The notes: generated by a model not told the origin, from the letters alone. A DNA stretch of 17,768 nucleotides from CANHCC01 sp040381555 (GCA_040381555.1 JBEIHC010000059.1:1-17768); one strand, 5' to 3'. Positions 1 to 6,155 are shown, counted from the first letter of the stretch. Numbers and translations are program-made.

Positions 1-645
1 GAAATGGCATTTTATGATGCCTCCGATAATGCAGACTTAGCAGAGGAATTCTTGAAATATCTCATTTCGTATGCATTCGAAACTTGTCAGGATGATCTGG
101 AATTTCTAAACAAAATGTATGATAATGGATTAATTGAACGATTACAATTCGTATTGAACAATCCATTTAAGCGCATTCCTTACACGGAAGCAATCGAAAT
201 TTTGACCTCCTCCGGGAAATCATTTGAGTTTCCGGTAAGCTGGGGTACGGACTTACAATCAGAGCACGAAAGATATCTGGTTGAGCAGCATTTCAGCTGT
301 CCCGTTATTCTGACTGATTATCCAAGGGATATTAAGGCCTTTTACATGCGCCAAAATGAGGATGGCAAAACCGTTCGGGCTATGGATGTGCTATTTCCAG
401 GTATCGGAGAAATTATTGGTGGCTCTCAGCGGGAAGAAAGATTGGAAAAACTGGAAGCAAGAATTCGGGAAATGAATTTACCAGAGTCAGAATACTCTTG
501 GTACCTCGATACACGCCGCTTTGGTTCTGCCCCGCATAGTGGATTTGGATTGGGATTTGAAAGATTACTCTTGTTTGTAACGGGTATGACAAACATCCGG
601 GATGTAATTCCTTTTCCCCGTACTCCAGGAAATTCTTCTTTTTAG
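1..645 (+). CDS. asnS: Asparaginyl-tRNA synthetase, C-terminal part (5' end outside window)
   Basis: Charges tRNA-Asn with asparagine in the cytoplasm (class II aminoacyl-tRNA synthetase, subclass IIb). The reading frame is open from base 1, so the gene begins upstream. The first Met (base 4) lies inside the class II catalytic core just after motif 2, in the segment AFYDASDNADLAEEF, and is not a start. The visible ~214 residues are the last part of a protein usually near 470 residues. The C-terminus carries the motif 3 signature GFGLGFERLLLF, whose Arg contacts ATP, and the typical ending IRDVIPFPRTPG. The stop is TAG at 643-645. About 160 bp further on is a strong intrinsic terminator (803-832) that probably ends this transcript. 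Identification rests on family motifs; AsnRS is preferred over AspRS because of the NIRDVIPFPRTPG ending. Nothing is unusual in the visible part. Confidence 0.95.
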   Translation, partial: EMAFYDASDNADLAEEFLKYLISYAFETCQDDLEFLNKMYDNGLIERLQFVLNNPFKRIPYTEAIEILTSSGKSFEFPVSWGTDLQSEHERYLVEQHFSCPVILTDYPRDIKAFYMRQNEDGKTVRAMDVLFPGIGEIIGGSQREERLEKLEARIREMNLPESEYSWYLDTRRFGSAPHSGFGLGFERLLLFVTGMTNIRDVIPFPRTPGNSSF

Positions 646-802
646 AAAAATAAATAAGTGATTAACAGTATTTTATGTATTATCTAAAAAGAAAAGTGCT
701 GATAGATGCAACGCTTTAGGCTTTTGATACCATCTACCTTATAGCAGCGAAAATTTAACCTGTTTATTCCGCTCTACAAGAAAATTATCAAAACCCCCAC
801 AG

Positions 803-832
803 AAAAATCCGGAATTGCCGCCGGATTTTTCA
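803..832 (+). terminator. Rho-independent terminator after asnS
   Basis: A perfect 10-bp inverted repeat, AAAAATCCGG (803-812) and CCGGATTTTT (821-830), with an 8-nt loop and a T-run on the 3' side. The A-run on the 5' side means it could also work on the minus strand, but no minus-strand gene points into it here. Confidence 0.85.
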
Positions 833-918
833 TTTTATACCCTTGCAGAGTTTTCAATAACTTTCTTTACCCTAAGATTAATTTAATTCGTTACTCAATC
901 CAGACGGATTAATCCCGT

Positions 919-926
919 TATATTTG
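919..926 (+). promoter_or_regulatory. Bacteroidota-type promoter -7 box of the DedA gene
   Basis: TATATTTG matches the Bacteroidota sigma-ABfr -7 consensus TAnnTTTG exactly and is followed by CA, as is common. A clear -33 TTG is not visible at the expected distance. The first in-frame start-like codon of the downstream frame (TTG at 924) is part of this box, so the real start must be the ATG at 942, leaving a short leader of about 10 nt. Confidence 0.65.
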
Positions 927-941
927 CATTCAAATCGATAC

Positions 942-1694
942 ATGGAATTCTTACAACAACTACTAAACTGTGCAGATTGTGATATTCTGCATTTGTTTTT
1001 AAAATTGATCAATCCTACAACCATTATTTCGATGGGCGGATTGTATTTGCTAATTGCCGTAATCTTTGCCGAAACAGGCTTATTGGTAGGATTTTTCCTT
1101 CCTGGAGATTCTTTATTATTCATCACAGGATTATACGCCTCTAATTGTCGGAGGGCGTTTATGGAGGGTACTCCTGGTTTGTGTGAATTTTCAGGTCTGG
1201 ATCCTCAATATGGATTGTATCAGATTTTATTATTTGTTTCCATCGCTGCGATAGTGGGTGATTCTGTGGGGTATTTTGTCGGATCTAAAGCTGGCAGTAC
1301 CCTGTATTCAAGAAAAGACTCTATATTTTTCAAAAAGAAATATTTGGATCATACCCAGAATTTTTACGAACGACATGGAGGAAAAGCGATCGTATTAGGT
1401 CGTTTTCTGCCCATCATTCGGACATTTGCACCTGTTGTAGCAGGGGTAGTTAAATTGGAGTATAAAAAATTTATTTGGTTCAATGTTACAGGAGGTATCC
1501 TTTGGGTGTTTTCTATGGTATTGTCGGGTTATTTTTTAGGACAATTGATTCCTGGATTAGATAAATACTTGGAATTCATTGTGATTGGAATTGTCGTTGC
1601 CTCGTCAATCCCGGTAATCAGAACTTTCATGCAAGAGAAAAACCTGGCAAAAAAATTAGCAGATTTAGAAGCAAAAGGAAAGATTCGCGAGTAG
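942..1694 (+). CDS. DedA-family integral membrane protein
   Basis: A 250-residue inner-membrane protein of the DedA (SNARE-associated/VTT) family. Members act in envelope homeostasis and some as undecaprenyl-phosphate or phospholipid flippases. Family hallmarks are visible: an acidic residue followed by GLLVGFFLPGDSLLF (about residues 44-60), a glycine-rich helix IVGDSVGYFVGSKAG (about 107-121), and the reentrant-loop motif GRFLPIIRTFAPVVAG (about 154-169) with the conserved arginines. Two hydrophobic helices follow, and the tail is lysine/glutamate-rich. The ATG at 942 was chosen over the TTG at 924 because the TTG lies inside the promoter -7 box. The gene is monocistronic between its own promoter and the rpsU promoter. 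The exact substrate cannot be assigned from sequence. Confidence 0.9.
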   Translation: MEFLQQLLNCADCDILHLFLKLINPTTIISMGGLYLLIAVIFAETGLLVGFFLPGDSLLFITGLYASNCRRAFMEGTPGLCEFSGLDPQYGLYQILLFVSIAAIVGDSVGYFVGSKAGSTLYSRKDSIFFKKKYLDHTQNFYERHGGKAIVLGRFLPIIRTFAPVVAGVVKLEYKKFIWFNVTGGILWVFSMVLSGYFLGQLIPGLDKYLEFIVIGIVVASSIPVIRTFMQEKNLAKKLADLEAKGKIRE

Positions 1695-1696
1695 TC

Positions 1697-1727
1697 TTGC
1701 AGTGAATCAGAAAATCTGTTATATTTG
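1697..1727 (+). promoter_or_regulatory. Promoter of rpsU (TTG-N20-TATATTTG)
   Basis: The -33 TTG at 1697-1699, a 20-bp spacer and TATATTTG at 1720-1727 form a good Bacteroidota housekeeping promoter. It begins just 2 bp after the DedA stop codon. Transcription should start near 1732-1735, giving a leader of about 35 nt before rpsU. Confidence 0.75.
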
Positions 1728-1768
1728 CACCTTCAAAATCGAACACAAACATTAATAGTTAATAAAGT

Positions 1769-1963
1769 ATGATCCTTATCCCTGTTAAAGACGGAGAAAC
1801 ACTCGAAAAAGCATTGCGTAAGTACAAAAAGAAATTTGAGCGTACTGGAGTGTTGAAAGAAATTCGTGGTCGTGCTTTTTTTACAAAGCCTTCTGTGGAA
1901 TTACGCGAAGTAAAGAAAAAAGCTATTCGTCGCCAATCGCATTACGCTGAAGAGAATTTTTAA
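1769..1963 (+). CDS. rpsU: 30S ribosomal protein bS21
   Basis: A 64-residue basic protein of the small ribosomal subunit. It begins MILIPVKDGETLEKALRKYK, followed by KFERTGVLKEIRGRAFFTKPS, the typical Bacteroidota bS21 sequence with its lysine/arginine-rich C-terminal half. In this phylum bS21, with bS6 and bS18, is known to help sequester the anti-Shine-Dalgarno tail of 16S rRNA, which explains the general lack of Shine-Dalgarno sites. In some relatives rpsU itself has a strong Shine-Dalgarno sequence used for autoregulation; the leader here (AATAGTTAATAAAGT before ATG) has none. The gene has its own promoter (1697-1727) and terminator (2001-2035), and xerC and hpf follow, a gene order common in Bacteroidota. 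Confidence 0.95.
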   Translation: MILIPVKDGETLEKALRKYKKKFERTGVLKEIRGRAFFTKPSVELREVKKKAIRRQSHYAEENF

Positions 1964-2000
1964 GGAATTTCTCTTAAAGTTTGTTTTTAGTGCAAAATTG

Positions 2001-2035
2001 AATACCTTTCAAATGTAGTTTGAAAGGTATTTTAT
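2001..2035 (+). terminator. Terminator of rpsU, abutting the xerC start codon
   Basis: A perfect 13-bp inverted repeat, AATACCTTTCAAA (2001-2013) and TTTGAAAGGTATT (2019-2031), with loop TGTAG and a T-rich tail. The xerC initiation codon (TTG, 2037-2039) lies in this tail, so the hairpin both ends rpsU transcription and occupies the xerC ribosome-binding region on any read-through RNA. Confidence 0.85.
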
Positions 2036-2036
2036 T

Positions 2037-2933
2037 TTGCAGGAACTAGAGGCATTTACACAGTATCTTCAGATTGAAAAAGGGTACTCTCCCCATACGG
2101 TAATTGCCTATGTGGAAGATACCCGTGAGTTTTCGAATTATTTCGAATCTCATATTGCCCCCCTATCACTGGAGGGGCTCACCCAACAAGTGAATCATCG
2201 CGTGATTCGGTCGTGGATGTCCAGTATGTTGGATGCCGGACTGGGTAAAAGATCGGTAGCCCGAAAAATCGCCTCCTTGAATGCATTTTATCGCTTTCTA
2301 ATGAAATCAGGATTGGCTGAATCTAATCCAGCAAGAAGAGTGAGTGTTCCCAAATCCGAAAAAAAATTACCTGTATTTTTAAAGCAAGAGGAAACTACTC
2401 GACTGTTTGAGGCCGATATCTTTCCGGATGGATTTATAGGAGCAAGGGACAGAGCAATTATGGAAATATTGTATGGATGCGGTTTGAGACGAGCAGAAGT
2501 AGTGGGATTGCAGTATCGGGATATTCGATTTAATAAAGGCTTGCTCAAAGTATTGGGAAAGGGGAATAAAGAACGGATTGTCCCCTTCGGGAAAGCAGTA
2601 GAAATTTCTTTTAAAGAATATATAAAAGCCTGTGAGAAAGAAGGGTTTGACTATTCTCAGGATTTTTTTCTGACCGATTCAGGAAACAAGCTTTACCCGC
2701 GCTTCGTTCATGCTCTTGTGAATAGATATGTGGGGGCTATTAGCTCTGTTTCTAAAAAAAGTCCGCATGTGATGCGGCATACATTCGCCACTCATTTATT
2801 AGAAGAAGGTGCCGACCTGAATGCAATCAAAGAGATGCTGGGGCATTCCAGTCTCGCTGCTACCCAGGTCTATGTGCACAATAACATTTCCACACTTAAG
2901 AAGGTGTATCGTCAGGCACACCCTAAAGCTTGA
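2037..2933 (+). CDS. xerC: Tyrosine recombinase XerC/XerD
   Basis: A site-specific recombinase of 298 residues that resolves chromosome dimers at dif. The N-terminal SAM-like DNA-binding domain (about 1-90) has the classic start LQIEKGYSPHTVIAY. The catalytic domain (about 110-290) shows the full set: R151 in CGLRRAE, K175 in GKGNKER, H244 and R247 in HVMRHT, H270 in GHSS, and nucleophile Y279 in VYVH. The spacing of the last four residues is the same as I recall for E. coli XerD. The start is TTG: an in-frame stop at 2016-2018 blocks extension, and the first in-frame ATG would remove about 60 conserved residues. There is no Shine-Dalgarno, and the start touches the rpsU terminator. XerC versus XerD cannot be settled without the partner gene. 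It lies upstream of hpf, 37 bp away. Confidence 0.93.
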   Translation: MQELEAFTQYLQIEKGYSPHTVIAYVEDTREFSNYFESHIAPLSLEGLTQQVNHRVIRSWMSSMLDAGLGKRSVARKIASLNAFYRFLMKSGLAESNPARRVSVPKSEKKLPVFLKQEETTRLFEADIFPDGFIGARDRAIMEILYGCGLRRAEVVGLQYRDIRFNKGLLKVLGKGNKERIVPFGKAVEISFKEYIKACEKEGFDYSQDFFLTDSGNKLYPRFVHALVNRYVGAISSVSKKSPHVMRHTFATHLLEEGADLNAIKEMLGHSSLAATQVYVHNNISTLKKVYRQAHPKA

Positions 2934-2960
2934 CACTATCTTTAACCTTAACCCTTTAAC

Positions 2961-2966
2961 AGGAGG
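2961..2966 (+). promoter_or_regulatory. Perfect Shine-Dalgarno sequence before hpf
   Basis: AGGAGG ends 4 nt before the ATG at 2971. It is the only strong Shine-Dalgarno sequence placed before a start codon in this window. It fixes the hpf start over the longer open frame, which begins inside xerC at 2821. Confidence 0.85.
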
Positions 2967-2970
2967 ACAA

Positions 2971-3273
2971 ATGAAAATTTCAATTCAATCCCTTCATTTC
3001 GATGCAGACAAGAAATTGTTAGACTTTATTCAGCAAAAGTGCGATAAGCTGGATACCTTTTTTGACAATATTCTTGACGGGGTCGTAACGCTCAAAATTG
3101 AAAAAGATCACGAGCATGGAAATAAGTTCGTCGAAATAGTACTCAATGTTCCAGGCACAAAACTTGTTGCGAAGGAACAATGCAAATCATTTGAAGAAGC
3201 TGTAGATCAAACTACCGAGCAACTTCGCAAGCAAATTGTCAAGCATAAGGAAAAACTCAGAGAAAACGCCTGA
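2971..3273 (+). CDS. hpf: Ribosome hibernation-promoting factor (HPF/RaiA, short form)
   Basis: A 100-residue protein of the HPF/YfiA family that binds the decoding centre of idle ribosomes and protects them in stationary phase. It begins MKISIQSLHFDADKKLLDFI and shows the family's beta-alpha-beta-beta-beta-alpha pattern: helix DKKLLDFIQQKCDKLDTFF, strands VTLKIEK and KFVEIVLNVP, and the C-terminal helix KSFEEAVDQTTEQLRKQIVKHK. The length is that of short HPF, with no C-terminal dimerisation domain. The start at 2971 is set by the AGGAGG site; the frame is open upstream into xerC but that part is not HPF-like. It lies 37 bp after xerC, so it is probably co-transcribed, and it is followed by a strong terminator (3295-3325). 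The Shine-Dalgarno suggests special translational control in this phylum. Confidence 0.93.
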   Translation: MKISIQSLHFDADKKLLDFIQQKCDKLDTFFDNILDGVVTLKIEKDHEHGNKFVEIVLNVPGTKLVAKEQCKSFEEAVDQTTEQLRKQIVKHKEKLRENA

Positions 3274-3294
3274 GAGGGGGTGGGTATACAATTG

Positions 3295-3325
3295 GCCGGT
3301 CAGATTTTCTGACCGGCTTTTTTTT
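3295..3325 (+). terminator. Rho-independent terminator of hpf
   Basis: A perfect 10-bp GC-rich stem, GCCGGTCAGA and TCTGACCGGC, with loop TTT (3295-3317), followed by eight T residues (3318-3325). Textbook form. It ends the xerC-hpf transcript 20 bp after the hpf stop. Confidence 0.95.
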
Positions 3326-3499
3326 GCTTTTAAAGCAGTGCTTGCACCAAGCGCAGCTTACCCCAAGCTCAGCTTACACTAAACGAAGCTTACCCCAAGC
3401 GCAGCTTGCACCAAGCAAAGCTTACCCTAAGCACAGCTTGCACCAAGCACAGCTTACACCAAGCCTAGCTTACACTAAGCAAAGCTTGCACCAAGCAAG
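3326..3499. repeat. Tandem array of ten 16-bp hairpin repeats plus one degenerate unit
   Basis: Ten direct 16-bp units run without gaps from 3340 to 3499. The consensus is GCTT-R-C-M-C-Y-AAGC plus three variable bases (examples GCTTGCACCAAGCGCA, GCTTACACCAAGCACA). A shorter degenerate unit, GCTTTTAAAGCAGT (3326-3339), precedes them and touches the T-run of the hpf terminator. Each unit is a small inverted repeat: the GCTT arm is identical in 10/10 copies and the AAGC arm in 9/10 (unit 3 has AAAC). The flanking positions 5 and 9 are G/C in four copies, A/T in three and A/C in three, never G/T. The period is not a multiple of three and there is no ATG, so I read it as non-coding. It ends 7 bp before the stop codon of the convergent SemiSWEET gene. 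Confidence 0.9.
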
Positions 3500-3506
3500 A
3501 ATGTTT

Positions 3507-3761
3507 TTACTTTCCTCTGTGTTGCAGTTTTTTAACTAAAATATAACCTGCCAAAACCAGAGTAAAGGCATTCGCAAGAATAATGGGCATAGCCTCTAAC
3601 ATAAAGCCATAGGCAAGCCAGGCTATCAACCCACTACAAAAAATCAAAAACATATACAGGGATATACCTTCCGTTTTATTGGTTCGATATACCAAAATAG
3701 CCTGAGGTAAAAATGATACTGCGGTACAACTGGCAGCCAAATAGCCGATAACTTCAATCAT
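3507..3761 (-). CDS. SemiSWEET-type sugar transporter (PQ-loop protein)
   Basis: An 84-residue membrane protein with three predicted transmembrane helices (about residues 3-22, 37-55 and 60-78), the size and layout of SemiSWEET, which dimerises to form a passive sugar channel across the inner membrane. The PQ-loop signature is visible: AASCTAVSFLPQAILVYRTN with the conserved Pro-Gln, then KTEGISLYMFLIFCSGLIAWLAYG, containing the family's EGIS and the W-xx-YG segment. The second half ends in ANAFTLVLAGYILVKK. The start is ATG (complement of 3759-3761). It stands alone on the minus strand, divergent from the gene at 3844 and convergent with hpf; its stop is 7 bp from the 16-bp repeat array. The substrate is not known from sequence; SemiSWEETs carry mono- or disaccharides. 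Confidence 0.9.
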   Translation of the reverse strand: MIEVIGYLAASCTAVSFLPQAILVYRTNKTEGISLYMFLIFCSGLIAWLAYGFMLEAMPIILANAFTLVLAGYILVKKLQHRGK

Positions 3762-3843
3762 TTGAATTATTGATAAGGATACAAAATTCTAAAATCCTGT
3801 GGATATTGGTTCCGTTCACGCGATATTTCTGCATTTTTGTACC

Positions 3844-4641
3844 ATGCCTGTATTGATAGATATGGTAGGACGGGAGGTGGAAGTTCCTGATTTTCCTAAA
3901 AGAATTATCTCCCTCTGCCCCTCCCAAACCCTCACACTTGCGGATCTTGGACTAGGGGACAGATTGGTTGGGATCACCCGATTTTGTATCCACCCGGATG
4001 AAATTTGGCGCAGTGTCAAAAGGGTAGGTGGGACAAAAAGAATTAATTATGAGGCGATTCTGGAACTGAAACCGGATTTAATTATTGCCGAAAAAGAAGA
4101 AAATACTGCTGAAATGGTCTATCTACTGGAAAAAGATTTTCCGGTCTTTGTAACCGATGTGACCGATATTCCGAGCTCTTTTGAAATGGTAGCGTTTTTG
4201 GGGAAACTCACTCAAACCGAAACAGAAGCCACACAAATTATTCAGGGCATGAAATCCGCTATTAGCCGCATCAATCCTTTACCCTCCCTCGAGTGCGCTT
4301 ATTTCATTTGGCGCGACCCTTGGATGGTTGCAGGTAGAAATAATTTTATCGACTCTATCTTAGAAGCTTGTGGCCTTCGAAATGTATTTACTGGCTTGCC
4401 TGGTCGATATCCTCAAGTACAGGAGGATATGATACAAATGGCAAATCCACCTATTGTTCTACTTTCAGATGAGCCTTATCCTTTTGCCGAAAAACATATT
4501 GAAGAATTCAGATTAGTGTTGGCAGAGTCTCATTTCTTTCTTGTGAATGGGGAGTTTTTTAGCTGGTATGGATCCCGCATCCGCACGATTGATGCGTATA
4601 TTAATCCCTTGCTCGACCAAATTCGGACTCGACTACAATGA
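3844..4641 (+). CDS. Helical-backbone metal-receptor protein (BtuF/FepB-like), apparently cytoplasmic
   Basis: A 265-residue protein of the class III periplasmic-binding-protein fold seen in BtuF and siderophore/corrinoid receptors. The fold signature is clear: PKRIISLCPSQTLTLADLGL (about 19-38), then DRLVGITRFCIHP, VGGTKRINYEAILELKPDLI (about 75-94) and the partner lobe with FIDSILEACGLRNVF (about 182-196). No signal peptide or lipobox is present: the ATG at 3844 leads straight into the beta strand MPVLIDMVGREVEVP. A GTG at 3799 would add only 15 residues, not a convincing signal sequence. No permease or ATPase gene lies beside it. It overlaps the next gene by ATGA (4638-4641), so the two are translationally coupled. 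It may bind a corrinoid, haem or metal chelate in the cytoplasm; the ligand is unknown. Confidence 0.8.
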   Translation: MPVLIDMVGREVEVPDFPKRIISLCPSQTLTLADLGLGDRLVGITRFCIHPDEIWRSVKRVGGTKRINYEAILELKPDLIIAEKEENTAEMVYLLEKDFPVFVTDVTDIPSSFEMVAFLGKLTQTETEATQIIQGMKSAISRINPLPSLECAYFIWRDPWMVAGRNNFIDSILEACGLRNVFTGLPGRYPQVQEDMIQMANPPIVLLSDEPYPFAEKHIEEFRLVLAESHFFLVNGEFFSWYGSRIRTIDAYINPLLDQIRTRLQ

Positions 4642-5804
4642 AAATAGATGTGATTGTTATTGGCGCTGGAGCCTATGGATTGATGACTGCTGTTTTTGCC
4701 GCACGCAGAGGTAGAAAAGTATTAATCTTAGAACGAAATGAACAGGCTGGAAAGAAAATATTAATCAGCGGAGGGGGAAGATGTAATTATACCAATTTGC
4801 ACACCCGGCCCGAGGCCTACATTTCCGAAAATCCTCATTTTACTAAAAATATTCTGAGTCGCTGGAGTGTCGCCGATACGCTGGAGTTCTTCGGAAATTA
4901 TGGTATTCAGCCCCAGGAGAAAACCTTAGGACAGCTTTTTCCTATTAGCAATAAAGCTCGAGATTTTAGGGATGGCCTATTGAAGGAAGCATTGTCTTTT
5001 GGGGCAGAAATCTTATATGGAATTCGTCCGGCAGAAATAATTCCTAGTTCTTCCGGATTTGAAATTCGTACAGAAATGGGAGAATCCTTCTTCAGTGAAA
5101 AATTGGTAATGGCCAGTGGAGGGAAATCAATACCTGCCATGGGAGCCACAGATTTTGGCCTGAAACTGGCTAAGAAATGGGGCATGAAGGTCATCGAAGA
5201 TGCACCGGCCTTAGTTCCTTTAATGGCATCTCCAGCAGAAGCGGTTCAGTGTGCCGAACTTTCGGGTTTAAGTGTTCCTGCTCGGGTTCGATTGGGGAAA
5301 GTTCAATTCGATGAATCTATCCTATTTACCCATGCTGGTTGGAGTGGTCCGGCAATTTTACAGATTTCCTCCTACTGGAAGCCTGGACTATCCATCGAAT
5401 TGGATTTATTGCCTGATGTTTCCATTCTGGACTTTCGGGAAGGCAAAGAAACACCCGCACAGGCTTTAGCTCATTTGCTGCCGGGGAGATTGATGCAAAA
5501 ACTACGGGAGGAATTGCCTTTTATCCAGAAGCGCGGTTCAGAAATTAGTAAAAAGGATTATAATTTATTTGACGCTTCCCTGAAGCACCGAGGAATTACC
5601 CCAATTGATTCATTAGGTTATGCCAAAGCCGAAGTAATGCGCGGAGGGGTAGATACCAGGGAATTAATCCCTCAAACTTTGGAATCCAAAAAAATCCCGG
5701 GTTCTTATTGGGGAGGCGAATTAATAGATGTAACCGGTTGGCTCGGGGGCTACAACTTTCAATGGGCCTGGGCTTGTGGCTTTGTTACAGGCAATACCAT
5801 TTAA
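4638..5804 (+). CDS. HI0933/YhiN-family NAD(P)/FAD-dependent flavoprotein
   Basis: A 388-residue predicted flavoprotein of the HI0933-like family (COG2081), whose biochemical role is still unclear. It has the N-terminal Rossmann dinucleotide motif VIGAGAYGLMTAVFAARRG (about 7-25), in which the usual GxGxxG reads GAGAYG, and the acidic ribose-binding end ILERNEQAGKK. Next is the family signature ISGGGRCNYTN (about 43-53). An LVMASGGKSIPAMGATDFG segment lies near 155-173. The C-terminal FAD-contacting segment GGELIDVTGWLGGYNFQWAWACG (about 358-380) is well kept. Its length is typical (about 400). Start ATG 4638 overlaps the stop of the upstream receptor-like gene, so the two are probably co-expressed. 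It converges on the small lipoprotein gene with a 20-bp gap. Confidence 0.88.
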   Translation: MKIDVIVIGAGAYGLMTAVFAARRGRKVLILERNEQAGKKILISGGGRCNYTNLHTRPEAYISENPHFTKNILSRWSVADTLEFFGNYGIQPQEKTLGQLFPISNKARDFRDGLLKEALSFGAEILYGIRPAEIIPSSSGFEIRTEMGESFFSEKLVMASGGKSIPAMGATDFGLKLAKKWGMKVIEDAPALVPLMASPAEAVQCAELSGLSVPARVRLGKVQFDESILFTHAGWSGPAILQISSYWKPGLSIELDLLPDVSILDFREGKETPAQALAHLLPGRLMQKLREELPFIQKRGSEISKKDYNLFDASLKHRGITPIDSLGYAKAEVMRGGVDTRELIPQTLESKKIPGSYWGGELIDVTGWLGGYNFQWAWACGFVTGNTI

Positions 5805-5824
5805 TGGGTTAACATTAATTCATT

Positions 5825-6061
5825 TTAAATATCACTACAAAGACATTTCCCATTGTTGGCTTTTGCTAAATCCTGACAAGCCTGTACATGATCATCCACA
5901 TCCTGAGAGTTGCCACAGATTTCTTCCATGTTTACAGTTTGGGAGGAGCCATTTTTGGTGTACTCATACTCGCATTTTGTGCATTTGTTGCATGAACTGC
6001 CAATAAAAGCAAATGCTACTAACCCAAGGGAAAACGATACTCGAATAATAAAAGCCTTCAT
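5825..6061 (-). CDS. Small cysteine-rich lipoprotein (unknown function)
   Basis: A 78-residue protein that I do not recognise as a named family. Residues 1-23 form a signal peptide (MKAFIIR, then a hydrophobic stretch) ending in the lipobox-like FIGSSC, so Cys24 should be lipidated and the protein anchored in the envelope. The mature part of about 54 residues is strikingly cysteine-rich: Cys27, 30, 49, 62, 73 and 75, which could form three disulfides or bind a metal. The first pair is a CTKC (CxxC) motif and the last a CLC. It has a near-consensus upstream promoter (6077-6105). It stands alone on the minus strand, convergent with the flavoprotein gene. Signal peptide, promoter and cysteine pattern make it a real gene. 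Confidence 0.75.
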   Translation of the reverse strand: MKAFIIRVSFSLGLVAFAFIGSSCNKCTKCEYEYTKNGSSQTVNMEEICGNSQDVDDHVQACQDLAKANNGKCLCSDI

Positions 6062-6076
6062 AAATTATGGTTTTGA

Positions 6077-6105
6077 TAAATATAAAATTACGAAGTTTCT
6101 TACAA
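6077..6105 (-). promoter_or_regulatory. Probable promoter of the small lipoprotein gene
   Basis: On the minus strand, TTG (complement of 6103-6105), an 18-bp spacer and TATATTTA (complement of 6077-6084) resemble the Bacteroidota TTG / TAnnTTTG promoter with one mismatch in the last -7 base. It sits 15 bp upstream of the start codon. Confidence 0.5.
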
Positions 6106-6155
6106 TTACCATGCCTGAATCCATGATTCTACCCAATCTGTATCCCCGGGTTTTG

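Larger units (their letters stand above)
646..941. other. Intergenic region between asnS and the DedA gene
   Basis: This stretch of nearly 300 bp is A/T-rich. I see no coding region and no tRNA in 646-802. The rest holds the terminator at 803-832 and the promoter -7 box at 919-926, listed separately. A small inverted repeat, AATCC-agac-GGATT at 897-910, sits just upstream of the -7 box where an operator might lie, but it is short enough to be chance. Confidence 0.6.

Noticed and set aside
646..802. tRNA or small RNA after asnS
   Set aside because: I could not fold a cloverleaf or find tRNA consensus bases; only AT-rich sequence leading to the terminator is visible.
924..941. TTG start for the DedA gene
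   Set aside because: The TTG is part of the TATATTTG promoter box; the ATG at 942 is the sensible start.
2821..2970. N-terminal extension of HPF into xerC
   Set aside because: The extension is the +1 frame of the xerC 3' end and has no HPF similarity; the AGGAGG and ATG at 2961-2973 mark the start.
3326..3499. CRISPR array
   Set aside because: Units are 16 bp, contiguous and without unique spacers of constant length; no cas genes are nearby.
3324..3539. A 71-codon open frame through the 16-bp repeats
   Set aside because: It starts at TTG in the terminator T-run, has no ATG, and its 16-residue periodicity is just the consequence of a 16-bp DNA repeat read through three registers. The frame also runs antisense into the end of the SemiSWEET gene.
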